From Salinarimonas sp. (GTDB lineage: Bacteria; Pseudomonadota; Alphaproteobacteria; Rhizobiales; Beijerinckiaceae), in the NCBI GenBank assembly GCA_020832565.1, contig JAFIEI010000016.1, positions 1 through 64,000 on the forward strand: DNA of 64,000 nt. The letters are read 5' to 3'. Under the pieces are notes generated by a model. The model was not told the origin of the DNA, made no database searches, and worked only from the letters and a program-made list of their open reading frames with translations. This document shows positions 39,067 through 49,055 of the stretch, piece after piece. The position numbers and the translations under genes are program-made. Numbering within the stretch: position 1 is the first letter of the stretch; each line of letters starts with the position of its first letter.

Positions 39067-39765
39067 ATGACAGGCCAAGCCCCCGACACCCGCTATTCGC
39101 CTGACCCGGCCCCTGTGAACAGCCGTCCCGGCATGGACGCCACGGCTGCGCGCATGCATGCCGTCGACCCGTCCGCCCCCGATGCCGAGCTCGCAGCCGA
39201 TCTGATCGTGCATCTGGCCCGGATCGCGCGTGCGACCGATGAGACGCCCGAGGGCAGGGCGCGCAGCGCCACGATGCGGCTGAGTTCGGCGCAATGGGCG
39301 GCCTTGCGCTACATGGCGCGTGCCAATCCGTTCTCACGCACGCCCTCGGCTTTCGCGCGCTATCACGGCACGACGCGCGGCACTGCCTCGCAGACGATCA
39401 AGTCCCTGGTCGCAGCCGGGCTTCTCACGCGTGCGCGGGATGATCGCGACCGGCGCAGCGTGCGCTTTGCCCTGACGCAGGCCGGGGAGGCGCTGCTCGC
39501 CGAGGATGGCGCCTGTGCGCTCGCGCAGGCGGTCGCCGATCTGCCTCCGGCGCAGCGCGAGACGCTGATCGAGACCATGCGCCGTCTCGCCGGCGAGATC
39601 GCCGTGAAGCACGGCGCGCCCTGTTTCGGCTGCTGTCAGGATTGCCGTCATCTGCGTGACGGCGAGGCCTGCGACGGATATTGCGCGCAGGTCGGCGCGC
39701 CGATCGCCGGCGACGACAGGCATCTGCTTTGTGCCGATTTCGAAGCGGCTCCGGCTCGTGATTGA
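39067..39765 (+). CDS. MarR-family regulator with cysteine-rich C-terminal tail
   Basis: About 232 residues from the ATG at 39067. Winged helix-turn-helix at about 75-145: TPSAFARYHGTTRGTASQTIKSLVAAGLL and the wing RARDDRDRRSVRFALT, typical MarR. Unlike usual MarR proteins (about 150 residues) it continues into a tail with seven cysteines (CFGCCQDC at about 184-191, then EAC, GYC and LLC), which could bind a metal or Fe-S cluster or sense oxidants. Divergent from the DUF2237-selO pair. An ATG at 39040 would also be in frame but lies inside the promoter. Confidence 0.82.
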   Translation: MTGQAPDTRYSPDPAPVNSRPGMDATAARMHAVDPSAPDAELAADLIVHLARIARATDETPEGRARSATMRLSSAQWAALRYMARANPFSRTPSAFARYHGTTRGTASQTIKSLVAAGLLTRARDDRDRRSVRFALTQAGEALLAEDGACALAQAVADLPPAQRETLIETMRRLAGEIAVKHGAPCFGCCQDCRHLRDGEACDGYCAQVGAPIAGDDRHLLCADFEAAPARD

Positions 39766-39783
39766 GGCCGCTCCCGATGCGCC

Positions 39784-40179
39784 TTACGGGCGCGGCCAGG
39801 ACGGATCGCGGAATTCCTGCAATTCGAAACGGTAATTCTCGATACCGCCGAAGAAGCTGGCATAGACGTTGAACTTCTCCGAAAGCCGCGGCGGCGCGTC
39901 AAAGACGACGCCACGCGCCGAGAGAAAGGCGTAGGCCGCATCCACGTCGCGCACCACAAAGGTGCAGGTGACGCCGGGATTCTCCGGCGGCTCGCGGTTG
40001 GTGCATACGCCCAGGAACGAGCTCGGCGAGACCCGGTAGATATGGCAGATGCCGAACTGGTCGAGCACCAGATCGAGCCCGAGCGTTTCCGAAAGAAAAC
40101 GGCTCGCGGCGGGAAGATCGCGGGTATAGATGAAGGTGACCTGCTGATCGATCAGGAAATCGGATAGTGTTTGAGACAT
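39784..40179 (-). CDS. VOC (glyoxalase/bleomycin resistance) family protein
   Basis: 131 residues from the ATG at 40179 (MSQTLSDFLIDQQVTFIYTRDL). Two beta-alpha-beta-beta-beta halves of the vicinal oxygen chelate fold are visible: TFIYTRDLPAASRFLSETLGLDLVLD, then CTFVVRDVDAAYAFLSARGV and ENYRFELQEF. Typical single-domain member; substrate unknown. It converges on the MarR-like gene with 18 bases between stops. Confidence 0.85.
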   Translation of the reverse strand: MSQTLSDFLIDQQVTFIYTRDLPAASRFLSETLGLDLVLDQFGICHIYRVSPSSFLGVCTNREPPENPGVTCTFVVRDVDAAYAFLSARGVVFDAPPRLSEKFNVYASFFGGIENYRFELQEFRDPSWPRP

Positions 40180-40296
40180 GGGGCGGGCTCGCGATTCGAG
40201 AAGCGGTGCATGACGCGCGCTCAGGATGGCACGGACGCGCTTCCCGGGCCTGCGCAAAATTTCAGCGCGCGCTCCTGAAGCGCGGCGCAGAGCCTT

Positions 40297-41028
40297 TCAG
40301 GGACGCGGGATGCCGAGCTTGTCGGCGAGATCGTGGAAATCATCGGCGATGACGTCGTAACTACCGCGCGCCTTTGCGTCCTCATGGGCGGGATCGCCGT
40401 ATTCCTCCGCGCGCAGCACGAAGGCGGTGCGCATCCCTGTTGCGGCGGCGGCGACGAGATCGGAATTGTGGGCCGCTACCAGCATGGTCTCTCCGGGACC
40501 GAGCGACAGCGCCTCGCAGCTGCGCAGATAAGCCTCCGGCTGCGGTTTGTAAGCGCGCGCAACCTCCGCGCCGAGGATCACATCCCAGGGCAGGCCGCCA
40601 TTGCGGGCCATGTTCACCATCAGCGCGATATTGCCGTTCGACAGGGTCGCGATGATCGCTTCGCGCTTCAGGCGCGCCAGCCCCGACGGCGCGTCGGGCC
40701 AGGGATCGAGCCTGTGCCAGGCGTGGTTGAGATGGTCGATCTCGGCCTCGTCGAGCCCGGTGATATCGAAGGCGTCGAGGGTCTCGACCAGGTTCTCGCG
40801 ATGGAGGATATCGAGGCGCACGAAGCCGCGTTCGCCGGATCGTATCCGCTCCATGGCGGGCTGGTAGCGCCCGCGCCAGTCCCGCGCGAAGGCATCCCAG
40901 TCGCGATCATGGCCCTTGGGCGCGAGAAGCTTCTGCGCCTCGCGCGCGATCGAGCCGCGCCAGTCGACCACGGTGCCGAACACGTCGAAGAGCAGGGCCT
41001 TCGGCCGTTTCGCGTGCGCCATCGTCAT
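40297..41028 (-). CDS. HAD-superfamily hydrolase, haloacid dehalogenase type II-like
   Basis: 243 residues. Motif I LLFDVFGTVVDW has the nucleophile aspartate (residue ~15); motif II is TLSNGN near 128; motif III is the lysine in RAYKPQPEAY near 161; motif IV AAHNSDLVAAAATGM. In L-2-haloacid dehalogenases the FDxFGT, SNG and YKP motifs take this exact form, so 2-haloacid hydrolysis is possible, but many members act on other substrates. A separate gene with VOC and EamA genes as neighbours. Confidence 0.85.
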   Translation of the reverse strand: MTMAHAKRPKALLFDVFGTVVDWRGSIAREAQKLLAPKGHDRDWDAFARDWRGRYQPAMERIRSGERGFVRLDILHRENLVETLDAFDITGLDEAEIDHLNHAWHRLDPWPDAPSGLARLKREAIIATLSNGNIALMVNMARNGGLPWDVILGAEVARAYKPQPEAYLRSCEALSLGPGETMLVAAHNSDLVAAAATGMRTAFVLRAEEYGDPAHEDAKARGSYDVIADDFHDLADKLGIPRP

Positions 41029-41039
41029 TCTTGCCTCCC

Positions 41040-41975
41040 TCAGTTCTTGTCACGCCCCGGGCGCACGATCGCGACCGGCTCGGCCTGTGTCGCGGCACTT
41101 TCGGCTTTGGCGGCACGCCGGGCGAGGACCGATTCGCGATGCGAAATGAAGGTCGCGGCGCCCACGACGATACCGCCGCCGAGGATCACGAAGGGGTCCA
41201 GCGGTTCGGCGAAGAGCACGATACCCATCATGGTCGCCCAGACCAGTTGCAGGAACTGGACCGGCTGCGTCACCGTTATCGGGGCATTCTGGAAGGCTTT
41301 GGTCATGGTCCAGTGTCCTGCCGTGGCAAAGACCGCCACGAGGGTCAGCCAGGCCACCTGCTCCAGGCTCGGGGTAATCCATTGCACGGCGGCCACCGGC
41401 AACAGCGCGATGGTGCAGAACAGCGAAAGCAGCCCCACGATCACCGCCGTATCCTCGGTGCCGCTGAGGCGTTTCGCGATCAGGAAGGAGGCGGCAAAGA
41501 AGGGCCCCGCGGCCACCTGTGCCATCTGCCCGATCGAGATTTCCTGGAAACCCGGGCGCAGGATGATCAGCGCGCCTGCAATGCCGGCGATCACCGCGAA
41601 GACCCGGCGCATATGCATCGCTTCGCCGAGAAAGAGTGCCGCGCCGATGGTGATGAAAATGGGCGCGACATAACCGAGCGCCGTTACCTCCGCCATGGGA
41701 ATGCGTGCCATGGCATAAAACCACAAGATCACGCCGACACCATGCACCGCGCCGCGCAGGACATGCAGATGCAGGATCCGCCCGGAAGGGCGATGCCTGA
41801 GCAGCGCACCCATGAAGGGCAGCATCATCAGCGCACCGGCGGCATAGCGGATGAAGGCGCCCTGCGCGGCGGGCAGGTCCGAGCCCATATGGCGCACGAT
41901 CGCGGTGACGCTCGCGAGCAACAGGGTCGTCAGCAGCATCCAGCCGACACCGATCAGCGTGTTCTGCGCCTTCAC
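41040..41975 (-). CDS. EamA/DMT-family transporter
   Basis: 311 residues with ten membrane helices in two homologous halves of five, the EamA (drug/metabolite transporter) fold. Helix-end motifs such as ALGYVAPIFITIGAALFLGE (first half) and TMMGIVLFAEPLDPFVILGGGIVV (second half) are typical. It starts at a GTG with GGGAGG upstream. Such carriers export amino acids or metabolites across the inner membrane; substrate unknown. Lies 11 bases before the HAD gene on the same strand. Confidence 0.88.
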   Translation of the reverse strand: MKAQNTLIGVGWMLLTTLLLASVTAIVRHMGSDLPAAQGAFIRYAAGALMMLPFMGALLRHRPSGRILHLHVLRGAVHGVGVILWFYAMARIPMAEVTALGYVAPIFITIGAALFLGEAMHMRRVFAVIAGIAGALIILRPGFQEISIGQMAQVAAGPFFAASFLIAKRLSGTEDTAVIVGLLSLFCTIALLPVAAVQWITPSLEQVAWLTLVAVFATAGHWTMTKAFQNAPITVTQPVQFLQLVWATMMGIVLFAEPLDPFVILGGGIVVGAATFISHRESVLARRAAKAESAATQAEPVAIVRPGRDKN

Positions 41976-42109
41976 CCGCGATGGCCTCCCGGTTCATGCG
42001 CGCCGCAGCGGCCCGCCCGACGGGAAGTATTGCGCAGCTGCAGCAACGCCGGTGCGGGAAATTCCGCGTCCCTGCCTGCGTGAACGCGCCCCTCCCGCGA
42101 AGGGCCGCT

Positions 42110-43621
42110 TCAGCCGCGCCAGAAGCGGGGCATGAACAGGATCAGCACGGTGAACAATTCGAGCCGCCCGAGCAGCATGGCGAAGGCGAGTATCCATTTC
42201 ACCGCATCGGGCAGGGTGGCGTAATTGCCCGCCGGTCCGATGATCGGGCCGAGGCCGGGGCCGACATTCGACAGGGCGCTCACCGCTGCCGAGGCCGATG
42301 TGAGAAAGTCGAGGTCGAAGGCCATCAGCGTCACCGTGATGGCGCCGTAGCAGATGAAGAAGAGCGAGAAGAAGACCACCACGGAATGGATCACGTCGTC
42401 GGGCAGTTCGCGCCCGGCATAGGTGCGTGGAAAGATCCCGCGCGGATAGAGCAGGTGGCGGAAATAGCTCTGCAGGAGCTTTGCCATCACCTCGTAGCGG
42501 AAGATCTTGACGCCTCCGGTGGTCGAGCCGGTGCAGCCGCCCACGAACATCAGCCCGAAGAACACGCCGATCGCCACATTGCCCCAGGCGCCGTAATCGG
42601 TGGAGGCAAAGCCCGAAGTGGTAACCACGGAGACGATATTGAGTGCCGAGAGCCGCAAGGCGTCCGGAAAGTCGAACCGTCCGGACAGGGTCAGCCACAG
42701 CGTCATGCCCAGCACGACCACGAGGAGGAAGGACAGGAGCACCCGTACCTGGCTGTTGCGCAGGGGATCGGTCTCACCCTGGAACAGGCGCACATAGAGC
42801 ACGAAGGGCACAGCGCCCGCGATCATGAAGAACACCGCGATCCAGTGGATCGCCGGATTGGTGAAATGGCCCAGCGAGTTGTCATAGGTGGAATACCCCC
42901 CGGTCGCGATCGTGGACAGGGCATGGGCCACCGCGTCGAACCCGCTCATGCCCGCGAGCCAGTAGGCGGCGATGCAGGCGATGGTGAAGCCGATATATAT
43001 GGTGGTGATCGCCGCAGCGACTTCGCGCACGCGCGGCAGAACCTTCTCCGAGCGATCGGAGGATTCGGTGCGAAACAACTGCATCCCGCCGACGCCCAGC
43101 GCCGGCAGGATGGCGATGGCGGTGGCGATGATGCCGATACCGCCCAGCCATTGCAGGATCGCGCGCCAGATCAGCACGCCGGGGGGCGCGTCCTGCAGCC
43201 CGACGATCACCGTCGCGCCCGTGGTGGTGAGCCCCGACATCGCCTCGAAGAAGGCGTTGGCGTAGCTTTCGCGCATCTGCTCGAAATCGGAGATATAGAG
43301 CGGCAGCGCGGCGAAGATCACCACGGAGAGCCATGCCATCGGCGTGAGCAGGAAGGCCTGACGCAGGGTCAGCCCGCTATCGAGTTGCACCTGCGCGAAA
43401 TAGAGCAGCAGCATGCCGACGGTGAAGGTGATCGCGCTCGAAATCGCAAACGCCTTCCAGTCCTCGTTATGCGCGTAGAGATCGACTCCGACCGGGATCA
43501 GCATCGCGATCGAGAGCACGGTGAGCATGCCCCCGATCAGATACATGATCGGTCGGAAATAGGGTGGCGCCCAGTTGTCGAGAGAGAGGCGCCCGCCGAT
43601 GCCCCGTTCAGCCTCGGTCAC
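42110..43621 (-). CDS. trkH: Trk potassium uptake protein, membrane subunit TrkH
   Basis: 503 residues with eight-plus membrane segments and four pore repeats: EAMSGLTTTGATVIVG, a second with STIATGGYSTYD, a third with VTTSGFASTDYG, and the last with VSALSNVGPGLG. These carry the selectivity-filter glycines. TrkH passes potassium into the cell and works with the TrkA regulatory protein, whose gene is just upstream and overlaps by 14 bases. Starts at GTG. Confidence 0.94.
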   Translation of the reverse strand: MTEAERGIGGRLSLDNWAPPYFRPIMYLIGGMLTVLSIAMLIPVGVDLYAHNEDWKAFAISSAITFTVGMLLLYFAQVQLDSGLTLRQAFLLTPMAWLSVVIFAALPLYISDFEQMRESYANAFFEAMSGLTTTGATVIVGLQDAPPGVLIWRAILQWLGGIGIIATAIAILPALGVGGMQLFRTESSDRSEKVLPRVREVAAAITTIYIGFTIACIAAYWLAGMSGFDAVAHALSTIATGGYSTYDNSLGHFTNPAIHWIAVFFMIAGAVPFVLYVRLFQGETDPLRNSQVRVLLSFLLVVVLGMTLWLTLSGRFDFPDALRLSALNIVSVVTTSGFASTDYGAWGNVAIGVFFGLMFVGGCTGSTTGGVKIFRYEVMAKLLQSYFRHLLYPRGIFPRTYAGRELPDDVIHSVVVFFSLFFICYGAITVTLMAFDLDFLTSASAAVSALSNVGPGLGPIIGPAGNYATLPDAVKWILAFAMLLGRLELFTVLILFMPRFWRG

Positions 43622-44993
43622 GCCTGTCCCCCGCCAGAAATGCCTCCGCCTTGCGCAGGGCCTTGTAGGTCACCATGGCGATGACGCTGTCGCCGGGCTT
43701 GATATGGGTGTCGGCGGTGGGGATCAGCACGCCCTCGTCATGCACGACCGCGCCGATGAGAAAGCCTTCCGGCAGGCCGATATCCTTGAGCGGCCCGGCG
43801 GTAAGCTTCGAGCCTTCCTGCGCGCGCGCCTCGATCACCTCGCCGAATTCCTCGCGCAGGGTATAGAGCGCCGTCACCGAGCGGTGGCGGACATGGCGCA
43901 GGATGGTCGAGATGGTGATCGCGTTCGGGCTGACCACCGCGTCAATACCCAGCGAGGGCATGATCGGCTCGTAGCTGGTCTTGTTCACGAGCGTGATCGC
44001 CCGCTTGCAGCCCATGCGCTTGGCCAGCACCGAGGAGAAGATGTTGGTCTCGTCGTCGTTGGTGACGGCCACCACGGTCTCCGCAGAGCCGATATTGGCC
44101 TCGTCGAGCACTTCCGTATCGAGAGCATCGCCGAGCAGCACCACGGCTTTCTCGCCGAGTTCGCGAGAGATGTATTCGGCACGCTCGCGGGAATGCTCGA
44201 TGAGCTTCATGCGCACATAGGGCGCGTCGCGCGCGAGCATGTTGGCGAGGTTGAGCCCGACATTGCCGCCGCCGATGATGACCACGCGCCGCGCCACCCG
44301 CTCCCGATGGCCGAAGACGCTCATCACCCGGTCGACCCGCGAGGGCTCGGTCACGACATAGACGTCGTCACCCAGTTCGATCACATCATCGCCATTGGGG
44401 ACGAAAGCCTCGCCGTTGCGGATCACCGCAACGATGATCATGTGCGGATCCGGCATGATCGTCGGCACGTCCTTGATCGCCTTGCCGATGAAGGCGCAAT
44501 CATGGGTGTCGGCATGGATGCCGATGAGTTGCACCTTGCCGTCGGCCAGCGGCATCGTATCGAAGGCACCCGGGGTGCGCAGGCGCCGCGCGATGCCGTT
44601 GGCGACCTCGACTTCCGGCGAGATCACGACGTCGATGGGGAGCTGGTCTGCGGCGTAGAGCGCGCGCGAGAGCGGATCGAGATAGCCGTGATGGCGCACG
44701 CGGGCGATGCGGCGCGGCACCCGGAACAGCGTATAGGCCACCTGTGAGGCGACCATGTTGACCTCGTCGGAGCGGGTCACCGCGATCAGCATGTCCGCAT
44801 CGCGCGCGCCGGCCTTCTCCAGAACCTCCGGATGGGAGGCGTGGCCGACCATGCCGCGCACGTCGTAGGATTCGTCGACGCGCCGCGCCTGTGCGGCGTC
44901 GATATCGACGACCGTGACGTCCATGCCTTCGACGGCGAGATGGCGCGCAATGGTCGAACCGACCTGGCCGGCGCCGCAGACGATGATTCTCAT
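43608..44993 (-). CDS. trkA: Trk potassium uptake protein, NAD-binding subunit TrkA
   Basis: 461 residues from the ATG at 44993 (MRIIVCGAGQVGSTIARHL); a frame opening 264 bases further upstream gives an 88-residue Arg-rich tail not found in TrkA. Two RCK-N Rossmann domains are seen, GAGQVGSTIA (residue 6) and VVIIGGGNVGLNLANML (near 235), each followed by a TrkA-C domain. Cytoplasmic gating subunit of TrkH. Overlap with trkH shows a trkA-trkH operon. Confidence 0.95.
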   Translation of the reverse strand: MRIIVCGAGQVGSTIARHLAVEGMDVTVVDIDAAQARRVDESYDVRGMVGHASHPEVLEKAGARDADMLIAVTRSDEVNMVASQVAYTLFRVPRRIARVRHHGYLDPLSRALYAADQLPIDVVISPEVEVANGIARRLRTPGAFDTMPLADGKVQLIGIHADTHDCAFIGKAIKDVPTIMPDPHMIIVAVIRNGEAFVPNGDDVIELGDDVYVVTEPSRVDRVMSVFGHRERVARRVVIIGGGNVGLNLANMLARDAPYVRMKLIEHSRERAEYISRELGEKAVVLLGDALDTEVLDEANIGSAETVVAVTNDDETNIFSSVLAKRMGCKRAITLVNKTSYEPIMPSLGIDAVVSPNAITISTILRHVRHRSVTALYTLREEFGEVIEARAQEGSKLTAGPLKDIGLPEGFLIGAVVHDEGVLIPTADTHIKPGDSVIAMVTYKALRKAEAFLAGDRRDRG

Positions 44994-45266
44994 GGGAAGA
45001 GCGACTTCATGACGGAATGCGGCCCCCCTGCCGGTTCCGATGCGACAATTTCCCGGCGCGCCGCCCTTTCGCATCCGCTCGGCGGATGCGCGTTCCGGAT
45101 GCGCGCCGACCCTGTGCCACCGGCCTTCTGCGCAAAGGATACACAGACGGACCGCCTCCGGTCGAGACCGGGTCGCCCCCTTTACGCCTTTTTTCGCAAG
45201 TGCACAACGGGCCGTGCGAAGGGCAAGGGCGGGGCAAGTGAGCCCTTCGTTACGCACATCCCGAGC

Positions 45267-45674
45267 TCACGCATGCAATTCGACAGCCATGACCCGTGGC
45301 ACGCCTTCTTCGACCGTGAGGTAGAACCGGGTCGGGATGATTGCCGAGACCCGGCGCTCATGGCCCGGCATGACTTCGGTTTCAAAATCCACGAGCACGT
45401 TGACGCGGCCCGAGATGGACCCGTCCGTATCGAACGCGAAGCTGTCGGACTCGGGGTCGCACATGTACAGGCGGGTCGATGGTTGGGCCTTTATCGCCTC
45501 GTCCCATATGGAATTATCGGTCAGATCATAGCTCATCGTCGCGCGAAGTGCCGCGATGAGGAGGTGAATGTCTTCTCGCGACGCCTTCGCCAGAACATAT
45601 TCCGCGAGCCCGTGCAAAAGGGCTTCATCGTCGACTGCCGTCACGACTGCCGGGGGTAAAGTCGGGAAAGACAT
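45267..45674 (-). CDS. Hypothetical protein, third gene of the FRG module
   Basis: 135 residues from the ATG at 45674, the earliest start that gives a plausible protein; AAGG lies just upstream. It overlaps the second gene's end by 50 bases; a GTG at 45644 would shorten the overlap. The N-terminal half is helical and acidic (EALLHGLAEYVLAKASREDIHLLIAAL split by short turns); the C-terminal half is a beta-rich segment (ISGRVNVLVDFETEV, RFYLTVEEG). I do not recognise the family. The position and coupling make it part of the same unit as the FRG-domain gene. Confidence 0.6.
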   Translation of the reverse strand: MSFPTLPPAVVTAVDDEALLHGLAEYVLAKASREDIHLLIAALRATMSYDLTDNSIWDEAIKAQPSTRLYMCDPESDSFAFDTDGSISGRVNVLVDFETEVMPGHERRVSAIIPTRFYLTVEEGVPRVMAVELHA

Positions 45675-45984
45675 AGCCTTGCTTGTTCGTCCCGGCGGGA
45701 TTCTTTCTGACTTTTCCCACGACAGGTCGAAACAGCTTGCCGGAGATGCGCAGGTATCTGGTACCCGGCTTTTTCGCTGCCGGATCAGCGGCCAGGAAAG
45801 AACGCCCGACGAAGGCATGCCCGGCATAAGCTTTCGCTGTCGCGCGGAGACCGGGAAGCACGATATCGGATTGTGCGCGCATGATCTGGCTGGAGTCGAC
45901 CGTCTTGTGGGCGACCCAGTTCGCGCGCGCTTCTTCGCTCTGCTTCTTGAAGGCCATGATCGCCTCGTCGAGCGCATTCGTCAC
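45625..45984 (-). CDS. Hypothetical small basic protein, second gene of the FRG module
   Basis: 119 residues. Starts at an ATG that overlaps the stop of the FRG-domain gene by four bases. Helical N-terminus (MTNALDEAIMAFKKQSEEAR) and a lysine/arginine-rich C-terminal third (KLFRPVVGKVRKNPAGTNKQ) that could touch nucleic acid (inference). No family recognised. Size, basic tail and position between FRG and the third protein are like a small partner or antitoxin, but nothing proves it. Confidence 0.62.
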   Translation of the reverse strand: MTNALDEAIMAFKKQSEEARANWVAHKTVDSSQIMRAQSDIVLPGLRATAKAYAGHAFVGRSFLAADPAAKKPGTRYLRISGKLFRPVVGKVRKNPAGTNKQGYVFPDFTPGSRDGSRR

Positions 45985-46712
45985 GGCGCAACCTCCTGGC
46001 CGGCACGATAGCGCGAAGTGAGATCGGCGCCAATTCCGTCGACATCCGCCATCATTCTCTGATAGTCAAAACCGAGTTTCCCAAGAATTCGGCGGAAAAA
46101 GCTGCGATTGGCTGCCGGAATGAAGAGGCGCTGCATCGGCACACCTTCTGCATGTGGAACCCAGTCCTGGTCGGGATGGGGATGAACCGTGAATACACCA
46201 TGTTGCCGGAAAATCCGCTCGATGCGCGGGGTTGTATATGCGTAAGAAACGCGCGCTGGCGTGAAAGGATCGGTCAGAGCGCGGTTTCGCATGATGCTCG
46301 GCACAAGGATCGCGAAAATCTCGCAATCATTGTCCATATCGACGCCATTGACTGCGAACCAGGCGGCGACCATCGGGTTGCTGCTCCAATCCAGCAGGCG
46401 CGTCGGCACGCCATGGTGCTGGGCGAGCGAGAGCCAGTCGAGGTCCGAATAGCCGTTACCGTCGACCAATCGCACCGATTCCCTCTTGAAGTTCTCGAAA
46501 ATCCGCCGCTCGGAATTTTCATCATATATCCCCCGCCCCAGACAATTGGCACGCCCTGCCTTCGGACGTAATCCGAAGCTCTGCGAGCCAGCACGGCCCT
46601 GGCACATTCCCTGTCCGCGAAAAATCCAGCCAGCGTGCGAAGCCGATAGCATGAACGCCGTGAACTCCGCCCATTTCGCGAGATCATCGGAAGTCGGGGA
46701 GGCGGGAATCAT
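45981..46712 (-). CDS. FRG domain-containing protein
   Basis: 243 residues from the ATG at 46712; a TTG at 46745 would add 11 residues. The FRG domain (Pfam FRG, named for Phe-Arg-Gly) is recognised from WIFRGQG at residues 29-35 and the core LAQHHGVPTRLLDW at about 96-109 followed by NPMVAAWFAV. The C-terminal ~100 residues include RISYAY-like, FTVHPHP and IPAANRSFFRRIL segments seen in long FRG proteins. Biochemical function of the family is not established; genes are often sporadic and near toxin or defence genes. First of three overlapping genes; GC of the sampled lines is about 57-58% against over 60% in neighbours. Confidence 0.85.
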   Translation of the reverse strand: MIPASPTSDDLAKWAEFTAFMLSASHAGWIFRGQGMCQGRAGSQSFGLRPKAGRANCLGRGIYDENSERRIFENFKRESVRLVDGNGYSDLDWLSLAQHHGVPTRLLDWSSNPMVAAWFAVNGVDMDNDCEIFAILVPSIMRNRALTDPFTPARVSYAYTTPRIERIFRQHGVFTVHPHPDQDWVPHAEGVPMQRLFIPAANRSFFRRILGKLGFDYQRMMADVDGIGADLTSRYRAGQEVAP

Positions 46713-48137
<1,425 letters not shown>

Positions 48138-48179
48138 GGCACGGGCCCGGAGAATTCCACGCTAACCCGGAGATCGCTC

Positions 48180-48905
48180 ATCACTGCGCCGGATCGAGCA
48201 ACACAACGCGTCAATGACGAGCTAGTCGCAAGGGCGCGCCGCCCATGGGTGGCGCTCCTGCCACTTGCCGTTGCCGTGATCGCGGCCGCGGCACTGGGTT
48301 TTGGCGGCGTCAGCCGTTTCGAGATCCAGGCCGGGCCTTTCGCGCCGGTCCTGTACGGGTTCTTCTTCGACGCCTTCGCGCCGCTCATCGTCCTCGTGAT
48401 CTATGCCGTGGCGCGCATCGTCGCGGTGGCCTCGTTCGAGCCGAGCGACCTGGCTCTGGCGCGGCTGGTAACCGCGCCGCTCGCCGTGGCGGCCCTGCTC
48501 GCCGCCGCGCTCTATCCCAGCTTCGGCGGTATCATCGCCCGCGCCGCCTTCTTCGCCGGAGGTATGATGTTCGTCGAGGGCATCGTGCTCGCCGTGGCCT
48601 GGCTGATCGGTATCGCCTTTGCCGCGATCGTCTTCGGCATCGTGCTGGGAGCGGGGGTGATCTTCGTGCGGCTCGGCTTTGCCGAATCCGTTCGCACCCG
48701 CCGCGCACGCCTTGCGAGCGGGCTGATGCGCTACGGCGCGCTCGTCTTCGCCGGCCTCGTGCTCCTCCTGCCCGGCTGGAGCGGGGTCGCGCTCTACGGC
48801 GACTGGCCGGTCTGGCCGATGGAAGCGGGAGAGGCCGCCGCCCTGGCGGGGCTCAGCCTGCTTGCCCTCGCGCCGCATGCTCTCATCGTGTGGCGCCACG
48901 GCTGA
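48180..48905 (+). CDS. Small multi-pass membrane protein, start uncertain
   Basis: About 219-242 residues with five or six hydrophobic helices (PLAVAVIAAAALGFGG, APLIVLVIYAVARIV, LAVAALLAAAL, GIVLAVAWLIGIAFAAIV, GALVFAGLVLLLPG and a C-terminal one). No family recognised. No in-frame ATG exists. GTG at 48249 is the conventional start but begins inside the first helix with no good ribosome binding site. The reading frame continues upstream to an ATC at 48180 with GGAG at 48169-48172, seven bases before it, and would give a charged cytoplasmic lead of 23 residues. I give the longer extent; the start is not decided. Confidence 0.6.
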   Translation: MTAPDRATQRVNDELVARARRPWVALLPLAVAVIAAAALGFGGVSRFEIQAGPFAPVLYGFFFDAFAPLIVLVIYAVARIVAVASFEPSDLALARLVTAPLAVAALLAAALYPSFGGIIARAAFFAGGMMFVEGIVLAVAWLIGIAFAAIVFGIVLGAGVIFVRLGFAESVRTRRARLASGLMRYGALVFAGLVLLLPGWSGVALYGDWPVWPMEAGEAAALAGLSLLALAPHALIVWRHG

Positions 48906-49055
48906 ACCAACGCCGTCACGCTTGTCGCAATCAGTTACGAATCTTGATCGCCCGGGCGTTTGCGCGCGGCTGTGGAGAGAGTAAACGGGTTCAATGCGAA
49001 TCGCGTGAATCGGCCGGCCTTCCCGGCGATCCCGACAGTCCTGCGAGAACCGTTC

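Noticed and set aside
41981-43684. 567-codon open frame on the plus strand
   Set aside because: Antisense to trkH; His/Glu-rich shadow composition.
45185-45225. Hairpin TTCGCA / TGCGAA near the end of the FRG module
   Set aside because: On the minus strand it is followed by A rather than T, and the plus strand has no gene to terminate, so it is not a supported terminator.
44994-45257. N-terminal 88-codon extension of trkA
   Set aside because: Arg-rich, not seen in TrkA proteins; ATG at 44993 gives the normal NAD-binding start.
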